Shown here one piece after another: positions 47,501 to 58,686 of a DNA stretch of 64,000 bases. The stretch spans positions 1,054,001-1,118,000 of the forward strand of contig QVRM01006074.1 of NCBI GenBank assembly GCA_003439945.1, given 5' to 3'. The notes beneath the pieces were generated by a model, which saw nothing but the letters and a program-made list of their open reading frames with translations, was not told where the DNA came from and searched no databases. The DNA comes from Dermanyssus gallinae (taxonomy: Eukaryota; Arthropoda; Arachnida; Mesostigmata; Dermanyssidae). The stretch's first letter is position 1, and every line of letters begins with the position of its first letter. The position numbers and the translations under genes are program-made.

Positions 47501-50500
47501 GAAAAAGTCGCAACCCTCTTAAACGGACGGAAAGAACTTTCCTAAAAAACGACTCCTAGCTATCATGGCTGAGCCCCGTTATAGGCACGTGCTGCATTAG
47601 ACCACCGGCCTTCCAAATATTTAGAACTAATAAAGTCATAATTACCGCAGCAGGCAATATTCATGTTCGGCAAATCCCTTCGAATTTCGAGTGGACCCAA
47701 TTATGGATCCTCAAGTGAACTCCCAACAAGAGACAACAAATAAATAGAAAAGTGAAACGATTAACTGCGATACAGCCACCCAACCATGTTTTTAGCCACG
47801 GGAATTTACTGTTTTCAAATTTACTGATTTAACTACTAACGGGTCAAGTTCGGGAAATATCTCTTTCAAATTGAAATATCAACGTTTGCTATTTTCCTGG
47901 CTGTTTGCAAAAATAATAAGGACACTTTTAAGTAATATTTTGTGTTTATTGTGTCAAAATACTGATTAAAATGGTTCGGAACCAACAAGAAAAACATATG
48001 AGACCGAATTAGATGTTTAAAGTAAGATAAATGATAGACCGTTATTAAAATGTATTGAAATACTTTAGGGCAAAATGTTGACGGCTAAAAGTCAGTAATT
48101 TAGAGCTTTGTTATAAGGCTGTCACACTTAGTTTTACAGCTGGAAATATACAAAGATGTCGCCAGATACTCTTCGCAGAATTAGCCGTCGCCATCCTGCA
48201 CGTTAATATTGTACTTCAGATACTACATCAAATATCTTAGACACCTTTGCATAATGTGTGCTATCTCATATTTGAATTGTTCATTGTCGATTTTTTTAAA
48301 GAAGGCTACCAGTTATAATATAAAAGCAGTGCGCACGTTTAAAAGCAAAGTTCCATGTAGAAAGTTTAGGAACATAATCCGTATTACGCTTATAATATAA
48401 TCTGCTAATGTCACAAGCTAAGAGGCAACTTGTGAGAGGTGTTTCGTCTATTGCGTAGGTTTCATCTGTTTGTGTTTGCTGTTTCGAGATGACTTACGAT
48501 TATGTGTTTCAGCTTATCTCATCTACTACTAAGCTCTTTTTGTGTCTAGAAGAGTAGAATTCAGTCATGGTTTTGTTTCTCCTATTCGACTCGTACTAAC
48601 TGTCTGCTGGCCGCCAGCATTCTCTCTAATATTAAACGTTCCTTGGTGCTGGCACAGCGTCGCGCTTATTTAAGCCGACATGAAACCATTCTACGTGCCT
48701 TCATCGTGCCCAGTCTTTACAAAGTACTCCGCCAAAAAGCGATGTACCAAATGCTCTACTAAATATTTCGTACTTACATTAACGGGCAGATGTCTCATAT
48801 ATGAACATATTTTGTTACGAATACTCACTCCACCAATAGGTGGCTACGCTTATTCAGTTCTCTCCCCCACACTTTACTCTTTGACAGATTTTGGGACAGC
48901 AAGATGCCGTCTTTCGTTTCTTCCCGGCATCATTGACCGATGTTTCTATTTGAGCGCCGCCAAATACATCCTTTGACCTTTGGCAGCTTCTCACTCATCA
49001 TAGATAGGTGTTTTTACGAGCTAATTCCACATTCGCAGCTTTGACGTACTGTGACCGCCTCAGTTTGCGTCGAAGTGAGCCACTCATATTTACACGGCCT
49101 TGTTGGTATTTTTCAACGCATTTGCCTATGCACATGTTATATGGCGTATTTGGAAGCCGGTGATTGTTGTAATGCAACTGTTCTTAGAAGCGCTGTAGTG
49201 GTTGCGACGTCCCAGGTGTTGCACTGCCCTGTCGCCGATTCACACTCCCTCTGACGACGCCGGTCTGTTTCCTGACCGACACCAAGCTGTTTTCAGGCTG
49301 CCATCGGCCCTGTCATTGTTGCATTCCCTCTCAGCATGTCTACAGTTGTCTGCTTTTCGTGGCAGTCCTGGTTGGAGGTGATCGATAGTATGTGTCGGGG
49401 GTTCCGTCGGTACGGTTGTATCCCGTCAACGGCAATAAAACTGCTTCGGCTCTTCGATCTGTTTGCCACGATGTTCTTCGAATCACCAACCGTGTTCGTG
49501 ACGTCTCCCTATGTTGTTGCTGCTGTTGTTGTTGCTTAAGGTGTCTTTGGGCGTTGTCAATCTGCTTTGTTGCTGGGGGGGGGGTCTGGACGTGCTGCTT
49601 TTCTCTCTGGTTAGCTTCTGGTCCATCTTGAAGTTGCTTGTTATTTCTGTCTGTCCGGCCCAAGGGGCTGCTAATCGGACTGGTTCGGCTTCTGCCAGAA
49701 ATTCGTAGATTATGCAATGAAGCATTATTGACAGGGGGATACGACGAGAGGTGATAGCCAATTCGGATTTCTTGAATTTAACGTTTTGTAGTTTGTGCTT
49801 TAAAACCGCTTTAGATCTAGCAGCATTGAAAAAACCCTGACTTCTTGTGTTGCGCATTTGCGTTTTGCGTAGTTCGTTGCTAGGTGGGTTGTCTGATATT
49901 TGCGATTTCCATAGTGCTTTGGCTCTCAGGGCCGTATTTTGGATATTCGTTTATGTATTCTATTAGCCAACTATGCAGCAACCGTTTTGCAATAATTAAA
50001 CGTTATTGACGCTATTTCGTCTCAATTTCAACATTCAATTATTATTGCAGCTTCCATTGCGCCCTGTTGTTGGTCATCTGATCTATCCGACTTATTGGCC
50101 GACAAAGGTCCACGTCATACTTACAATGCATCTAACTGACATTTTTAGTTTTTTCCAGTGTAAGGCATTTTCTAATCGCAATTTCGTAACTACCTGTGCC
50201 GACTCTGCTTTTCCCGTATAGGTCATAACATGAATATGCACAATCGCGTTATTTATGACCATGCGATTTGTGATTTGCGCTTGTCTCACTAGAGTCGGAA
50301 TTTTGTGGTCTTCAATGCAACGCGCAATGAGTTTTTGCAGCCTGCGTACTTTTTGGTTGCAACCTGGCTAAGCTGCCAGTTAGCTTCCATCTACGGTTGT
50401 TTTTTTGTTTCGTGGAGCTTTTCCTGCTTTTGTCGTAAAACTACCTTCTCTGCGTGCAATAGTGGATTTGTCGTACCTAGCCTTATTGTGGGGTCACCAT

Positions 50501-50979
50501 TATTAAATTCTCACTCTTACTTATGTATATCTTCTCTGCTAGGACGGCGATTAAAAGAACTACAGTTGCAACTGCTGCGCAACAGATAGTGCTATGATAG
50601 ATGGCTGCTATACTTACACATCCTTCTTACATTACTATCTTGTGGTCGGAACTGAATCTTGTTTTAGAGTAGAAATCACTTTGTAATTGTAATACTTGTA
50701 ATACAAGTTTTAGTTCCAGAGCTAGTATAGCATGCACTGGCGGTTATAAGCACGATCCTTGCAAGACGCCAAAGGAAGAACCCTGGAACTAGAAAAGCTT
50801 TTTTTTACTCTACCTTTAAAGACCCTGTCTCAGAGATAAGCCTGGTACTACTAGTTTTTCTGTACCCTAATTGTAGCACTTAATAATCAATCCACTCTAT
50901 GAGCAGACCGCTTGTTACTAAACACGGCTGTGAGCAGCTTGAAGTACTTTTATTTCTTAGCTCTGGAAACGCGCCAGGC
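44581..50979. other. No recognisable gene over about 6.4 kb
   Basis: Mostly AT-rich with short frames only. Between about 49340 and 50290 on the minus strand several adjacent frames look coding-like (49483-49857, 124 codons; 50092-50289, 65 codons), with a basic, Q-rich composition partly due to a CAA/CAG repeat at about 49513-49538. This could be a decayed LINE ORF1 or gag, but I see no zinc knuckle or other diagnostic motif. The rest shows nothing that I can support. Confidence 0.4.
49513..49538. repeat. TTG/CTG trinucleotide repeat
   Basis: A short imperfect repeat that gives a glutamine run on the minus strand and a cysteine or leucine run on the plus strand. Confidence 0.85.
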
Positions 50980-52000
50980 TTAAGCTGATCCGAAGCCAGG
51001 TAAAAACCTTAAAGAAGGAAGGCCATCGGCGCTTACTGGACGCTTTGGGTTAGATGGTAGGGAACGTCCTGGTTGGCCGCCTAAACAAGGAGATTAAGGC
51101 CAGTGGAGTGCTATCGGAAGTTCAGTACAGATCCGTAAAAACTGATCCACGCTTGGAGGATCCACGAAAACCTTTAAAACGAGGGGCGCTCGTTTCGATC
51201 GTGCTCCTCATCCATGTAAATGTTAAAAATAGGCGGGCCTTCTAAAAAAATCAGGAAGAAGGCGGAGTGCCTCGGGCTCATACCGATACGGCACTCACAT
51301 GATCGGCACATGTGAAGTATTTGACTAATAAAATCGAAAGGATCTCTCTGAACCTTCTGCCTGGGTCCGCCGGAGTGCCAGAAGCCAAAATGACACTGCT
51401 AGCAACAGTGGCGAATTAACATGTACGGCGACTAAGTACTCTCATTTCATTATGCCTATTAGGCCAAGGCAGCAGGCATCTAGGTCGATACCTGGATTTA
51501 TGACTAGGCCCAGGGCATTAATTGATCGGTTCGGGCTCAAAGGGCAGACACCCATCTCGTATGCGGCTCCGATCTGAGCAAACATGGCACTGCGGACGGC
51601 GAAAAATAGGGGAGCACTAAGATCAACTCAATGGACGCTGGCGATAAGGGTAAACCGGGTGCTTTAGCCGCTCTCTTGGTCCTAGCCAAGATGTTATCAT
51701 GGGATCTGCTCACGGGGGAGAGAAACAAATGCTTTCCAGACGGTGATTTAGAGTTGACTGTGGCCAGGAGTTCCACAATCACAGTATGGTAGGCGGAATA
51801 TGCTTCTGTTATCAGGGACGTCGTCGACTACATAATGACGGAGGCAGTGAGAGAAATATGGAGTCAGGAGGGAAAAGTTCGAGAGACACAACGGTCGATG
51901 GAGGGTGAAGACAAGGAGGAAAGCAGCTGGCCTCTAGGAGTCTCGACACACCCATATTACGGTGCCTTTCGTTCATACATTAATATATGGATAAATGGAA
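50980..52000 (+). mobile_element. Heavily decayed R1-like LINE fragment
   Basis: Plus frames hold HVKYLTNKIERISLNLL (about 51310-51362), matching HVKYMAEKAHRVSLNLA of the element at 30660-32480, and MALRTAKNRGALRS (about 51582-51625), matching its YMAPQTAKNRGVSDG. The order and spacing are similar in both copies, so these look like relatives of one R1-like family. RT motifs A to C were not found. Stops are frequent. Confidence 0.55.
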
Positions 52001-52329
52001 ATTGGAATGTTCTTCTGCATTTTTGAATCGAGTAGCAACACTTTGTAAACATAACTTCATAATAGCTTATATAAGGAATACTCGTGGTAGAGCGGCATAG
52101 GGCTTTTACCATCTTTTTATTTAGATACCAACAGCTGTATATACACTTCATAGTGACACAGTCTTCATCTGCTAGTAAAGTAGAAAGTAGGCGAAACAAA
52201 TGTTTCCTTGCGTCTGAATTTCTGGAGAATCTTCAATCTAATATCAAATAATGTCAAATATGGTAGCTGAGAGTCGTGGTGGGGTAGGGGCGTGATGGAC
52301 GTTAAAACACATTCAACACCCTGCTCTGG

Positions 52330-52615
52330 AAGGTAATCTTGGACACACTACACAAGAAGGAAGTCTTGCCCTATCTGTACTGCGCAATCTCGGTCTACCT
52401 GAGCGAAAGCCGTATAATTATCGAAGGCTTCGAGTTCGACGGCCGGGCTTCTCTAAGGCTCGATTCTATAACCCTTCTATGGAGCCTAGCATACGACACC
52501 GTCTTACGTATAGACGACCTCCCGAAAGGCACTGAACCGCTACCGTACGCTGACAATCTCGCAGTGGTACTCCAGATCCGCATACCGCCCGCTATCCTGG
52601 AGTGGACCTAGACGG
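52330..52615 (+). pseudogene. R1-like RT fragment, motifs B to C
   Basis: A 90-codon frame reading VLPYLYCAISVYLSESRIII, then RLDSITLLWSLAYDTVLRI (the S-x-L-x-P-x-L-W-N-x-x-Y-D-x-V-L-R motif B region of R1-clade RTs), and PLPYADNLAVVLQI, motif C with YADN in place of F/YADD. The N-terminal and C-terminal parts of RT are absent from this frame. Whether it belongs to the same insertion as 50980-52000 is unclear, since the order of segments would then be reversed. Confidence 0.7.
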
Positions 52616-55600
52616 GAGACTACGGGGCACACCCCACATCTGCCTGCAGCAACAGCAAGCACCGTCTTGGCGAGGGGATGTTTGGTGAAATAGTGAATTA
52701 GATCTAATAAGAGATAGATGTGACCAGCTGACTCGGACAAATCCTCCCGCTCTCAGGTGGGCGAAGCTACCTGCTGTAATTATTGCTCACGATATCCACC
52801 ATGTTTAATACAGCCAAAGCTTACTTTTATAGAAAAAAATCAAGATTGCATCAGACTCGAACTGGCTTATTATATGCCTAAAACGTATTTGTGAAAGCGT
52901 GACAGTCGCAAGTCATCCATTGCTAAGTTGTACATAACGGCCGTGAAATGGCAGAAGCAAATATATAGCTGAGGTTCTTAGCAAGCATTAGACTTTCAAG
53001 TACCGCTCCCCTAACGCATGTATTTAACAAACAGATACATTCGGAAATCCACAAATGCTCATCTGTGATACCTCTTTATAAATGAGGTATTAACTTAAAC
53101 GGCTACCAATTGCCGCAAAAAAACTGCCGTAGATTATGTCACACCCAGGCGTCGGTAATACCTCTTGCAGATGATTTAAATTAAAAGCAAGTGGCAGGGG
53201 CATACAAGTCTAGATTAGACAAACGATTTCTAATTGTGCAGACATACATGCAGGTTTCCCACGACGATCGTTAAGATATCAGGGAGAGCTGAAACCGTTC
53301 TGTTTTATTTTCTCGCTTTGCATGAGTGCATCTCAATACACAAGAGTAGTGTAGTTCACAGATTCAAAAGAAACCCCGAGGGAAGACATCTCGCGGCTAA
53401 ATTAAGTGCTAGGGAGATTCTCAAATGGCTTTCTAGTAACTGTTAGGAGGAATGAGGCTGAACTTCGCCATAATGACATGCCCCTTGAACCCGTTCCTTT
53501 CACCGGCGTTCTACTGAACCCTCTGCAGGTAGGCATGAAGTAGTCGGAATTGGTAGGCCAAATCCGGAAAAAGAGACCAAGTTGTAGTAGTAGAATGTTT
53601 GACTCGTTTAAGTCAAACAAATGTGCCGACCTCAATATCTTTACCGGACGTTTATTAAGACCTGTTATGTCTCTGAGCCTCTGAACGTACTCTTAAGTGA
53701 TACTTTGCCTCACCATCAGCGGGAATCCGAAAAAATGGATGGATCACTAACTCGTATTAATGAAGTTGAATTCCACAGAACATAAGGCATTATAGGACAC
53801 TGGCTTGATTAAAGAAGGAGGAGAAACAACATTTGTTAGCAACTTCTACACCGGCTACAGTGGTTTAACACTGTGACGCTTTAACAAAAATGGATGGCAC
53901 TTGCAATACTTAAGTAATACAAAATGTATGCAAATGAAGATAAATCATGCTATGAATTTGATATTACAATATTTATTAAAACCGAGCTGCACCATACACA
54001 AGCGTAAAACCATAGGAGAGCTCGAAATCTACGTGTAATTACTTATCTTGTTTTAATGCTCCTCTAATGTTCTAGTGTTGTTATTCTTCTACTCCGGGTG
54101 ACTGTGGGCTGAGGAACAGTTTTATTTTCGTTTTACGGTCAAGGTTTTATAATTTAAAAAATAAGATAGAAATACTTTATGTTAAATACAATTTTAAAAA
54201 TTAAGCGAATTGTAAGAAGCATACGTGGAAACCCTTCTACTGCAAGGTGGCTCAGCGTTAAATCGAATCTACGGCTCACAGCAGTTGTATTGTAAATGCC
54301 ATCAAAAACGCCGTCGCCAATGATCCTCATTTCCACCAGCTCTGCCCTATTTCGTACTCTCCCAATCTGCCCTTCAGTCTACGCAGCGCTCCTGTGCTCG
54401 CTCACAGGTTACGCCTTCTAAAAGGCGGACCAATTGTATGTAGGCTGTCCCTGTTAAAGGCAAAGCCTCGAATCAGTGGTATGCAAAACATTTATATGCA
54501 AAACAGTGCTTTTCGACTTATTTTGTAACGGCGACAGGGGTTGATGCTAGAGAAACGTGTGACTAGTAATGGAACGGCCAAATAGCAGCGAATATCTGGG
54601 AGCCCGATGTGCCAGGGGAAGTGCAGTGCGGAGCAGGGCGAGCGGAGCAGCGAGAAAGGAACCAGCATTTTGCTTATTGAGACCGTGCATGTGTTCGTAC
54701 ATACACACGACGTAGATACCCAAATCGGGGTCGAGCGGACTGAGGAGGCGGAGAGGACCGGATGAAGCACATGTCAGCCGATCCGTATCTCTTGTAATCA
54801 GGTCGGAGGTGTTAGACAGCGCGAGCATACGTCTTGTTACAGTCTGTTTCTCTATCCCTCTTTTGCTCGCTTATTTACCGCGGTCGCACTTTCATTCTCG
54901 CGCTTTGCTCAAAGAGCTCTTCATCAGCTACTACTACTACTGCTACCATCGACCTAAGGCTTTGCAACGCTGTCCCTATATTGCCGCCCTATATAGTTGC
55001 CCCTAAGGCGTCCGTGCTATACTGGCTTTTCTTGTTCCCGGTTGTGTATCATCGAATTCGCGTAGTCGGATTGAACAAAGTGAATGAACGAAGGCCGTAT
55101 GACGCGCGCAGAAATGAGCTCAAATGTGCGCGGGAGGCCTGTGCGGAGCCCAGCGAAGGAATGCCTGTCGGCGTAGTCGTCCGACCAAGGTTCAAAACAG
55201 TAGAAGAGGGAGGAGCAGTGCAAGGGTGAGAACGAAATGGCTTGTGGCGTGAAGTGTAAGGTGAAGAAAGAGGATGACGAGAAGGACAAGTATCGAAAGA
55301 GTTCTGCCTGCAAAGGCTGCGCAAAGATAACGGGCCAAATGCGGCTACAAAAACGGGCCGAAAAAGAAACAGGAACTAACTGGGATATGTCGACGTTGCG
55401 GCGAGTCCATTCGAGTTAATGGGCCAAGATGCGACAAAATAGTCTCATAAGAGCGGGTTGACGATGCAGGAGCGGAGAGCTTCAGAATGTGTAGTTTGAA
55501 GAAACGGGAGCGGTTCCAAGTAGCTGACGCCATGAGAAACGGGGAAATGGGGTAAGAGAAAGGCATACCGCGTAAGACACCGTAGTGACATAGAAGAAAA

Positions 55601-56505
55601 GACGCAACGCATGAAGATCGTTGCGGAACGGAAAGCACCATCTACAGCGTATATATAACCATACATAAATGACTCACGTACCGCGTTTATACTTTTGTCG
55701 GCGCTCAAAAGAGGGCGCGGTGTAGTTAATACATATTACTCATAGTGACCACGAGCTTGGCATGACCACGCCATAACCGTGATATGGTAACAGCAGAAGC
55801 ACCAGAAGCCACTTACCCGCCTGTCCGGTTAAACGACGCTATTCCTCTGCCAGCCATTAAAGCAGCTAGGCGCCGTCAGCGCTCTCCAGAAGTATCGTGC
55901 TCCGTGGGTTGTCGTGCTGAGAACGCCTGGAGCGTTTCCATTATTTTGAAGAAAAACGTGTCTTTTGGCGTAAATGGACATACAGCGGTCCACCATTATC
56001 TGCCTGGACATAGTGGTTAGCCCATACGGTTTGGCAGTGTGAAGAATCTCTAAGACCTCTTTGACCTTTTTTTGCACATGCCGGCATTCTACAACGTCAC
56101 ACCAAAATATATCTTAGCCGGTCGATTTAACGACTATCTAACACAACAGTAATGCCTAATCCACAGGGCGAAGATGAAAAAAGTAGGTAGGAGCAAATGC
56201 GTTTAAGGGGCGCAAACTTGTGTCAAAGGGAGGCAATCACCCCAATAAAAATAAAAAGCTTGGAAAATACGTCTGTTGTTGCAAGTCTCCCGGCCATAGT
56301 CTTTACCTGGAAATGACGACGGACAGACTATAACGCGCGTAAACTCAAAAAATTAATTTTAATAATCGGTAAATGTTAAGCAATTTGACCTGCTTTCGGT
56401 GATTGTTTTGCTCGTACGGATATGACGGCTGTTTTGAAAGTGAATTCGGCCGAGGAAAAGATGGGTGCAGCATTTGCTTTAGCGATCTTCTTCTTCTTCT
56501 TCAAC
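52616..56505. other. No recognisable gene; modest GC rise at 54.3-55.7 kb
   Basis: AT-rich apart from about 54300-55700, where G+C rises and overlapping frames appear on both strands (54834-55229 plus, 131 codons; 55017-55641 minus, two frames of 98 codons). None has a motif I can name. The lack of a single favoured frame speaks against conserved coding. A TATA-like word and a clear initiator were not found. Confidence 0.35.
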
Positions 56506-56594
<89 letters not shown>

Positions 56595-56610
56595 TTATTA
56601 TTGTTTATTG
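56506..56610. repeat. (TTA)n microsatellite, left of the LINE pair
   Basis: About 30 TTA units, perfect to about 56594 and then interrupted, preceded by a short CTT repeat. It abuts the 3' end of the minus-strand LINE (56611-58186), so in that element's own direction its tail runs into (TAA)n. Confidence 0.93.
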
Positions 56611-56682
56611 CTGATCATACAATTGTGAGGTATGAACATGTATTAATATATAATTAAATATCTCGGTAGCAGTCTCTTCCTC

Positions 56683-57027
56683 TCAAAACATTGACCTGAT
56701 TATACAGGCAGCGTTACCTCTGCATACCGCCAGCGAGAGCAACTGCCGCAGGAACTCGCTCTCTCGTCGGTCGCCTGTGTTCTCCTGTATCCGCTTGCCA
56801 AGCTCTTTAATGAATCTCCTTGTGCCTTTACTAGCGGGACCTAGTGTTTTCATAGCGATAGGCACGACGTGGTATCTGGGCTCTAAGTCCCTGTACTTTC
56901 GTCTTTTTTCTCGATCTGCATGTTCGGCGACCCAGCCGGCTTCAAGGGCACTGTGTCGCAGGTAGGACGGGGCAACAGTGCAGGATACTGTTGTATCCCA
57001 TGCCAGACACTTACCGCAAGACCACAA
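56683..57027 (-). pseudogene. RLE-type LINE ORF: endonuclease C-terminal part
   Basis: A 114-codon frame continuing the protein after the frameshift. Just upstream in this frame the sequence reads [13 protein letters not shown] and [12 protein letters not shown], with the RPD catalytic motif. It then enters [14 protein letters not shown], where the Asp after RPD completes the PD-(D/E)-type site. The rest ([16 protein letters not shown] and [17 protein letters not shown]) is the conserved C-terminal helix region. It ends about 72 bases before the TTA repeat. Confidence 0.85.
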
Positions 57028-57055
57028 TGGAATAGTGACTCCGTCGGGCCTTCTG

Positions 57056-58186
57056 TCACTGCTTGTATCGAGTCTGGGCTCCAGCGTACTCGGTATGCCT
57101 GCACGACGCAGGCCTCCTCATGATTGAGTTAAGTTCCGCGTGCCTAGCGGCTCTTCCTTGGCTTTTGATGCAGCTCAGGGGGTGAAGGCTGTTACTCTCT
57201 ACAGGCGTCCCACAGGGTGAGCAGGTGTATGGCTCGCATATGGGAGCTCCAATTCGGAGCGCTGTCACCATGCGGAAGGAGTTATTGTCCAGCATGGTGC
57301 CCAGCTGCGGCGAGGGTAGAGCCCTTAGGTATCCGCTACTAAAGGTGTCTCGGGCGGCTATAAAAACCGCTCTCTCCGTAAGGGATTGCATGCTATCGAG
57401 AAGATTTTGACCCACAATGTTGCACCTATAACCGTCAAGCGTATGCTGTGTAGGGCGCTCCTCCCAGGGACCAGGGCCTATGACGTTTCTTGCAGCTAGC
57501 TCGGCCTTGTCTTTCGTCACTTGTATTACATGACGAATATTAGGCTCGACGAGGGTCCCAGCGAGTTGTGCAAATTCCAGTAGCGAAGCCGCATAACATA
57601 CGGGCGCAAGCTCCGTCACGGACCTGATGCCAAGCCCCCCTTCCCTAAGGGGAAGAGTTGCCCTTTGCCAGGTATGGTCAGTCAGAGTAAAGTTAAGAAC
57701 TTCACCTAGAATTTCCCTTGCGGTGTCGTCGAAGTCCTGCAGGCCGGCTAGCTTGTTGCTCGCAGGGGAGGTCCGCAGGGTGTAATTCAACCTTGGCGAG
57801 CCTAAGCTATATCTCCAGAGGCAAAGAGCTGCCTGCGGGTGCATTGCGATGAGGCGGGGTTTAATCCGCAAAAGCGCGTTGCGCTTAACTGTAATCGTCT
57901 CAAGAATTCTTCGAGCTCCAATTGGGGCACCTAGAATTTTCAGGTCCGCCTGATCAACTCTCTTCGATCCGGGCAAGATGTTTTCGATGGTTCTGAACAT
58001 TTCGCCCTGCTCATGGGAATCTCCGCCTACGGCGATGATTTCGCATTTAGAAGGATTTAGTTCCAGTCCTCCTTCGTCTGCGGATCTTAAAACATTGAGA
58101 ATGTCACCGACAACTGAGTTTACTGGGCCTCCCAAGGTGGCGTCGTCCAGATACCAAACGTTTAATGGACTGTCCATACGGGCCAC
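57056..58186 (-). pseudogene. RLE-type LINE ORF: RT catalytic motif to zinc knuckle
   Basis: A 376-codon frame. It opens at the RT motif C, VWYLDDATLGG (about residues 10-20), then LELNPSKCEIIAVGG near 40-55. The thumb and linker follow, with LNYTLRTSPASNKL near 132-145 and LPLREGGLGIRSV near 178-190. Near the end is CSPCGTPVESNSLHPLSC and then GRAARHAELN, which is the C-x2-C...H...C knuckle and the R-H motif at the start of the endonuclease. The frame then runs off through a frameshift at about 57095-57120. The truncation removes RT motifs 0 to B, so it cannot make active RT. The apparent GTG start is only the first in-frame codon at the microsatellite junction. Confidence 0.85.
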
Positions 58187-58204
58187 TTATTATTATTATT
58201 ATTA
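58187..58204. repeat. (TTA)6 between the two LINEs
   Basis: Six TTA units lie between the 5' ends of the two opposed elements. On its left the minus-strand coding sequence begins at once; on its right the 5' UTR of the plus-strand element starts within a few bases. Confidence 0.93.
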
Positions 58205-58441
58205 TATAACTCACATAACAGGTCGTAGGCTCCGAGCGGAGTGTCGCTGTCATTCAAATTCGAATTCGTAACGGCTGCTCAACCGATATTTTGAGCTTGG
58301 AGCGTCTAATCTACTATTCAAAAGAAAAAAAAATCACCGCGCCGACAATTAAAACGCTATTTTCACTTGGCACGGCGAGGCATGTAAAGTGGACAGCCAC
58401 AGCAAAGCCAGCAACTGCCTAGCTTCAAAGAGGTAGCAGTA

Positions 58442-58660
58442 ATGGCTAATGAGTTTGGATGCCAGTGGTGTTCTATGTGTTTTCCTACGAAGCGGGGTGT
58501 CCAGATCCACGCAGGAAGGACTCATAAGAAGAAGATAGCCGAGTCTAGTGGACCAGCAGGGCTCCAACAGGCCGCTACTAGCAGCATCTCACAACCGCTG
58601 CCTTCTTCGCACGCTCCACAAGCAGAATTCTTTCCTCAACCCCCAGCCAGCCGCAAGTAA
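58442..58660 (+). CDS. C2H2 zinc-finger N-terminal segment of the LINE
   Basis: A 72-codon frame. Residues 7-28 read CQWCSMCFPTKRGVQIHAGR then TH, a C2H2 finger with C7, C10, H23 and H28. Fingers of this form lie at the N-terminus of R2-group proteins, where they bind target DNA. A basic KKK and a Ser/Pro/Gln-rich linker follow, then a stop at 58658-58660. It is in frame 2, while the main ORF is in frame 1. Frame 1 is open from about 58582, so a single indel between about 58582 and 58658 would explain the split. Either this copy has one frameshift or the family uses two ORFs; one copy cannot decide. The first ATG, at 58442, follows 235 bases of UTR. Confidence 0.78.
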   Translation: MANEFGCQWCSMCFPTKRGVQIHAGRTHKKKIAESSGPAGLQQAATSSISQPLPSSHAPQAEFFPQPPASRK

Positions 58661-58686
58661 ATGGAGGGCCGACACCTGATCATAAC

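Larger units (their letters stand above)
56611..58186 (-). mobile_element. 5'-truncated RLE-type LINE, minus strand, flanked by TTA repeats
   Basis: This minus-strand element starts inside the RT catalytic motif (YLDDATLGG), directly at a TTA microsatellite (58187-58204), and ends with a short 3' UTR at the large TTA microsatellite (56506-56610). The protein continues through the thumb, a CCHC zinc knuckle and the restriction-like endonuclease, with one frameshift between the last two. The layout matches R2/R4-group LINEs, whose endonuclease lies C-terminal to RT. The C-terminal segment [20 protein letters not shown] aligns with ELGKTLFEATAEPRSTAFLR of the plus-strand neighbour, so both belong to the same broad group but are clearly different families. 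Microsatellite at both ends suggests insertion into, or a tail made of, TAA repeats. Confidence 0.85.

Noticed and set aside
56403..56657. Poly-Ile and poly-Leu open frames
   Set aside because: They are produced by the TTA microsatellite.
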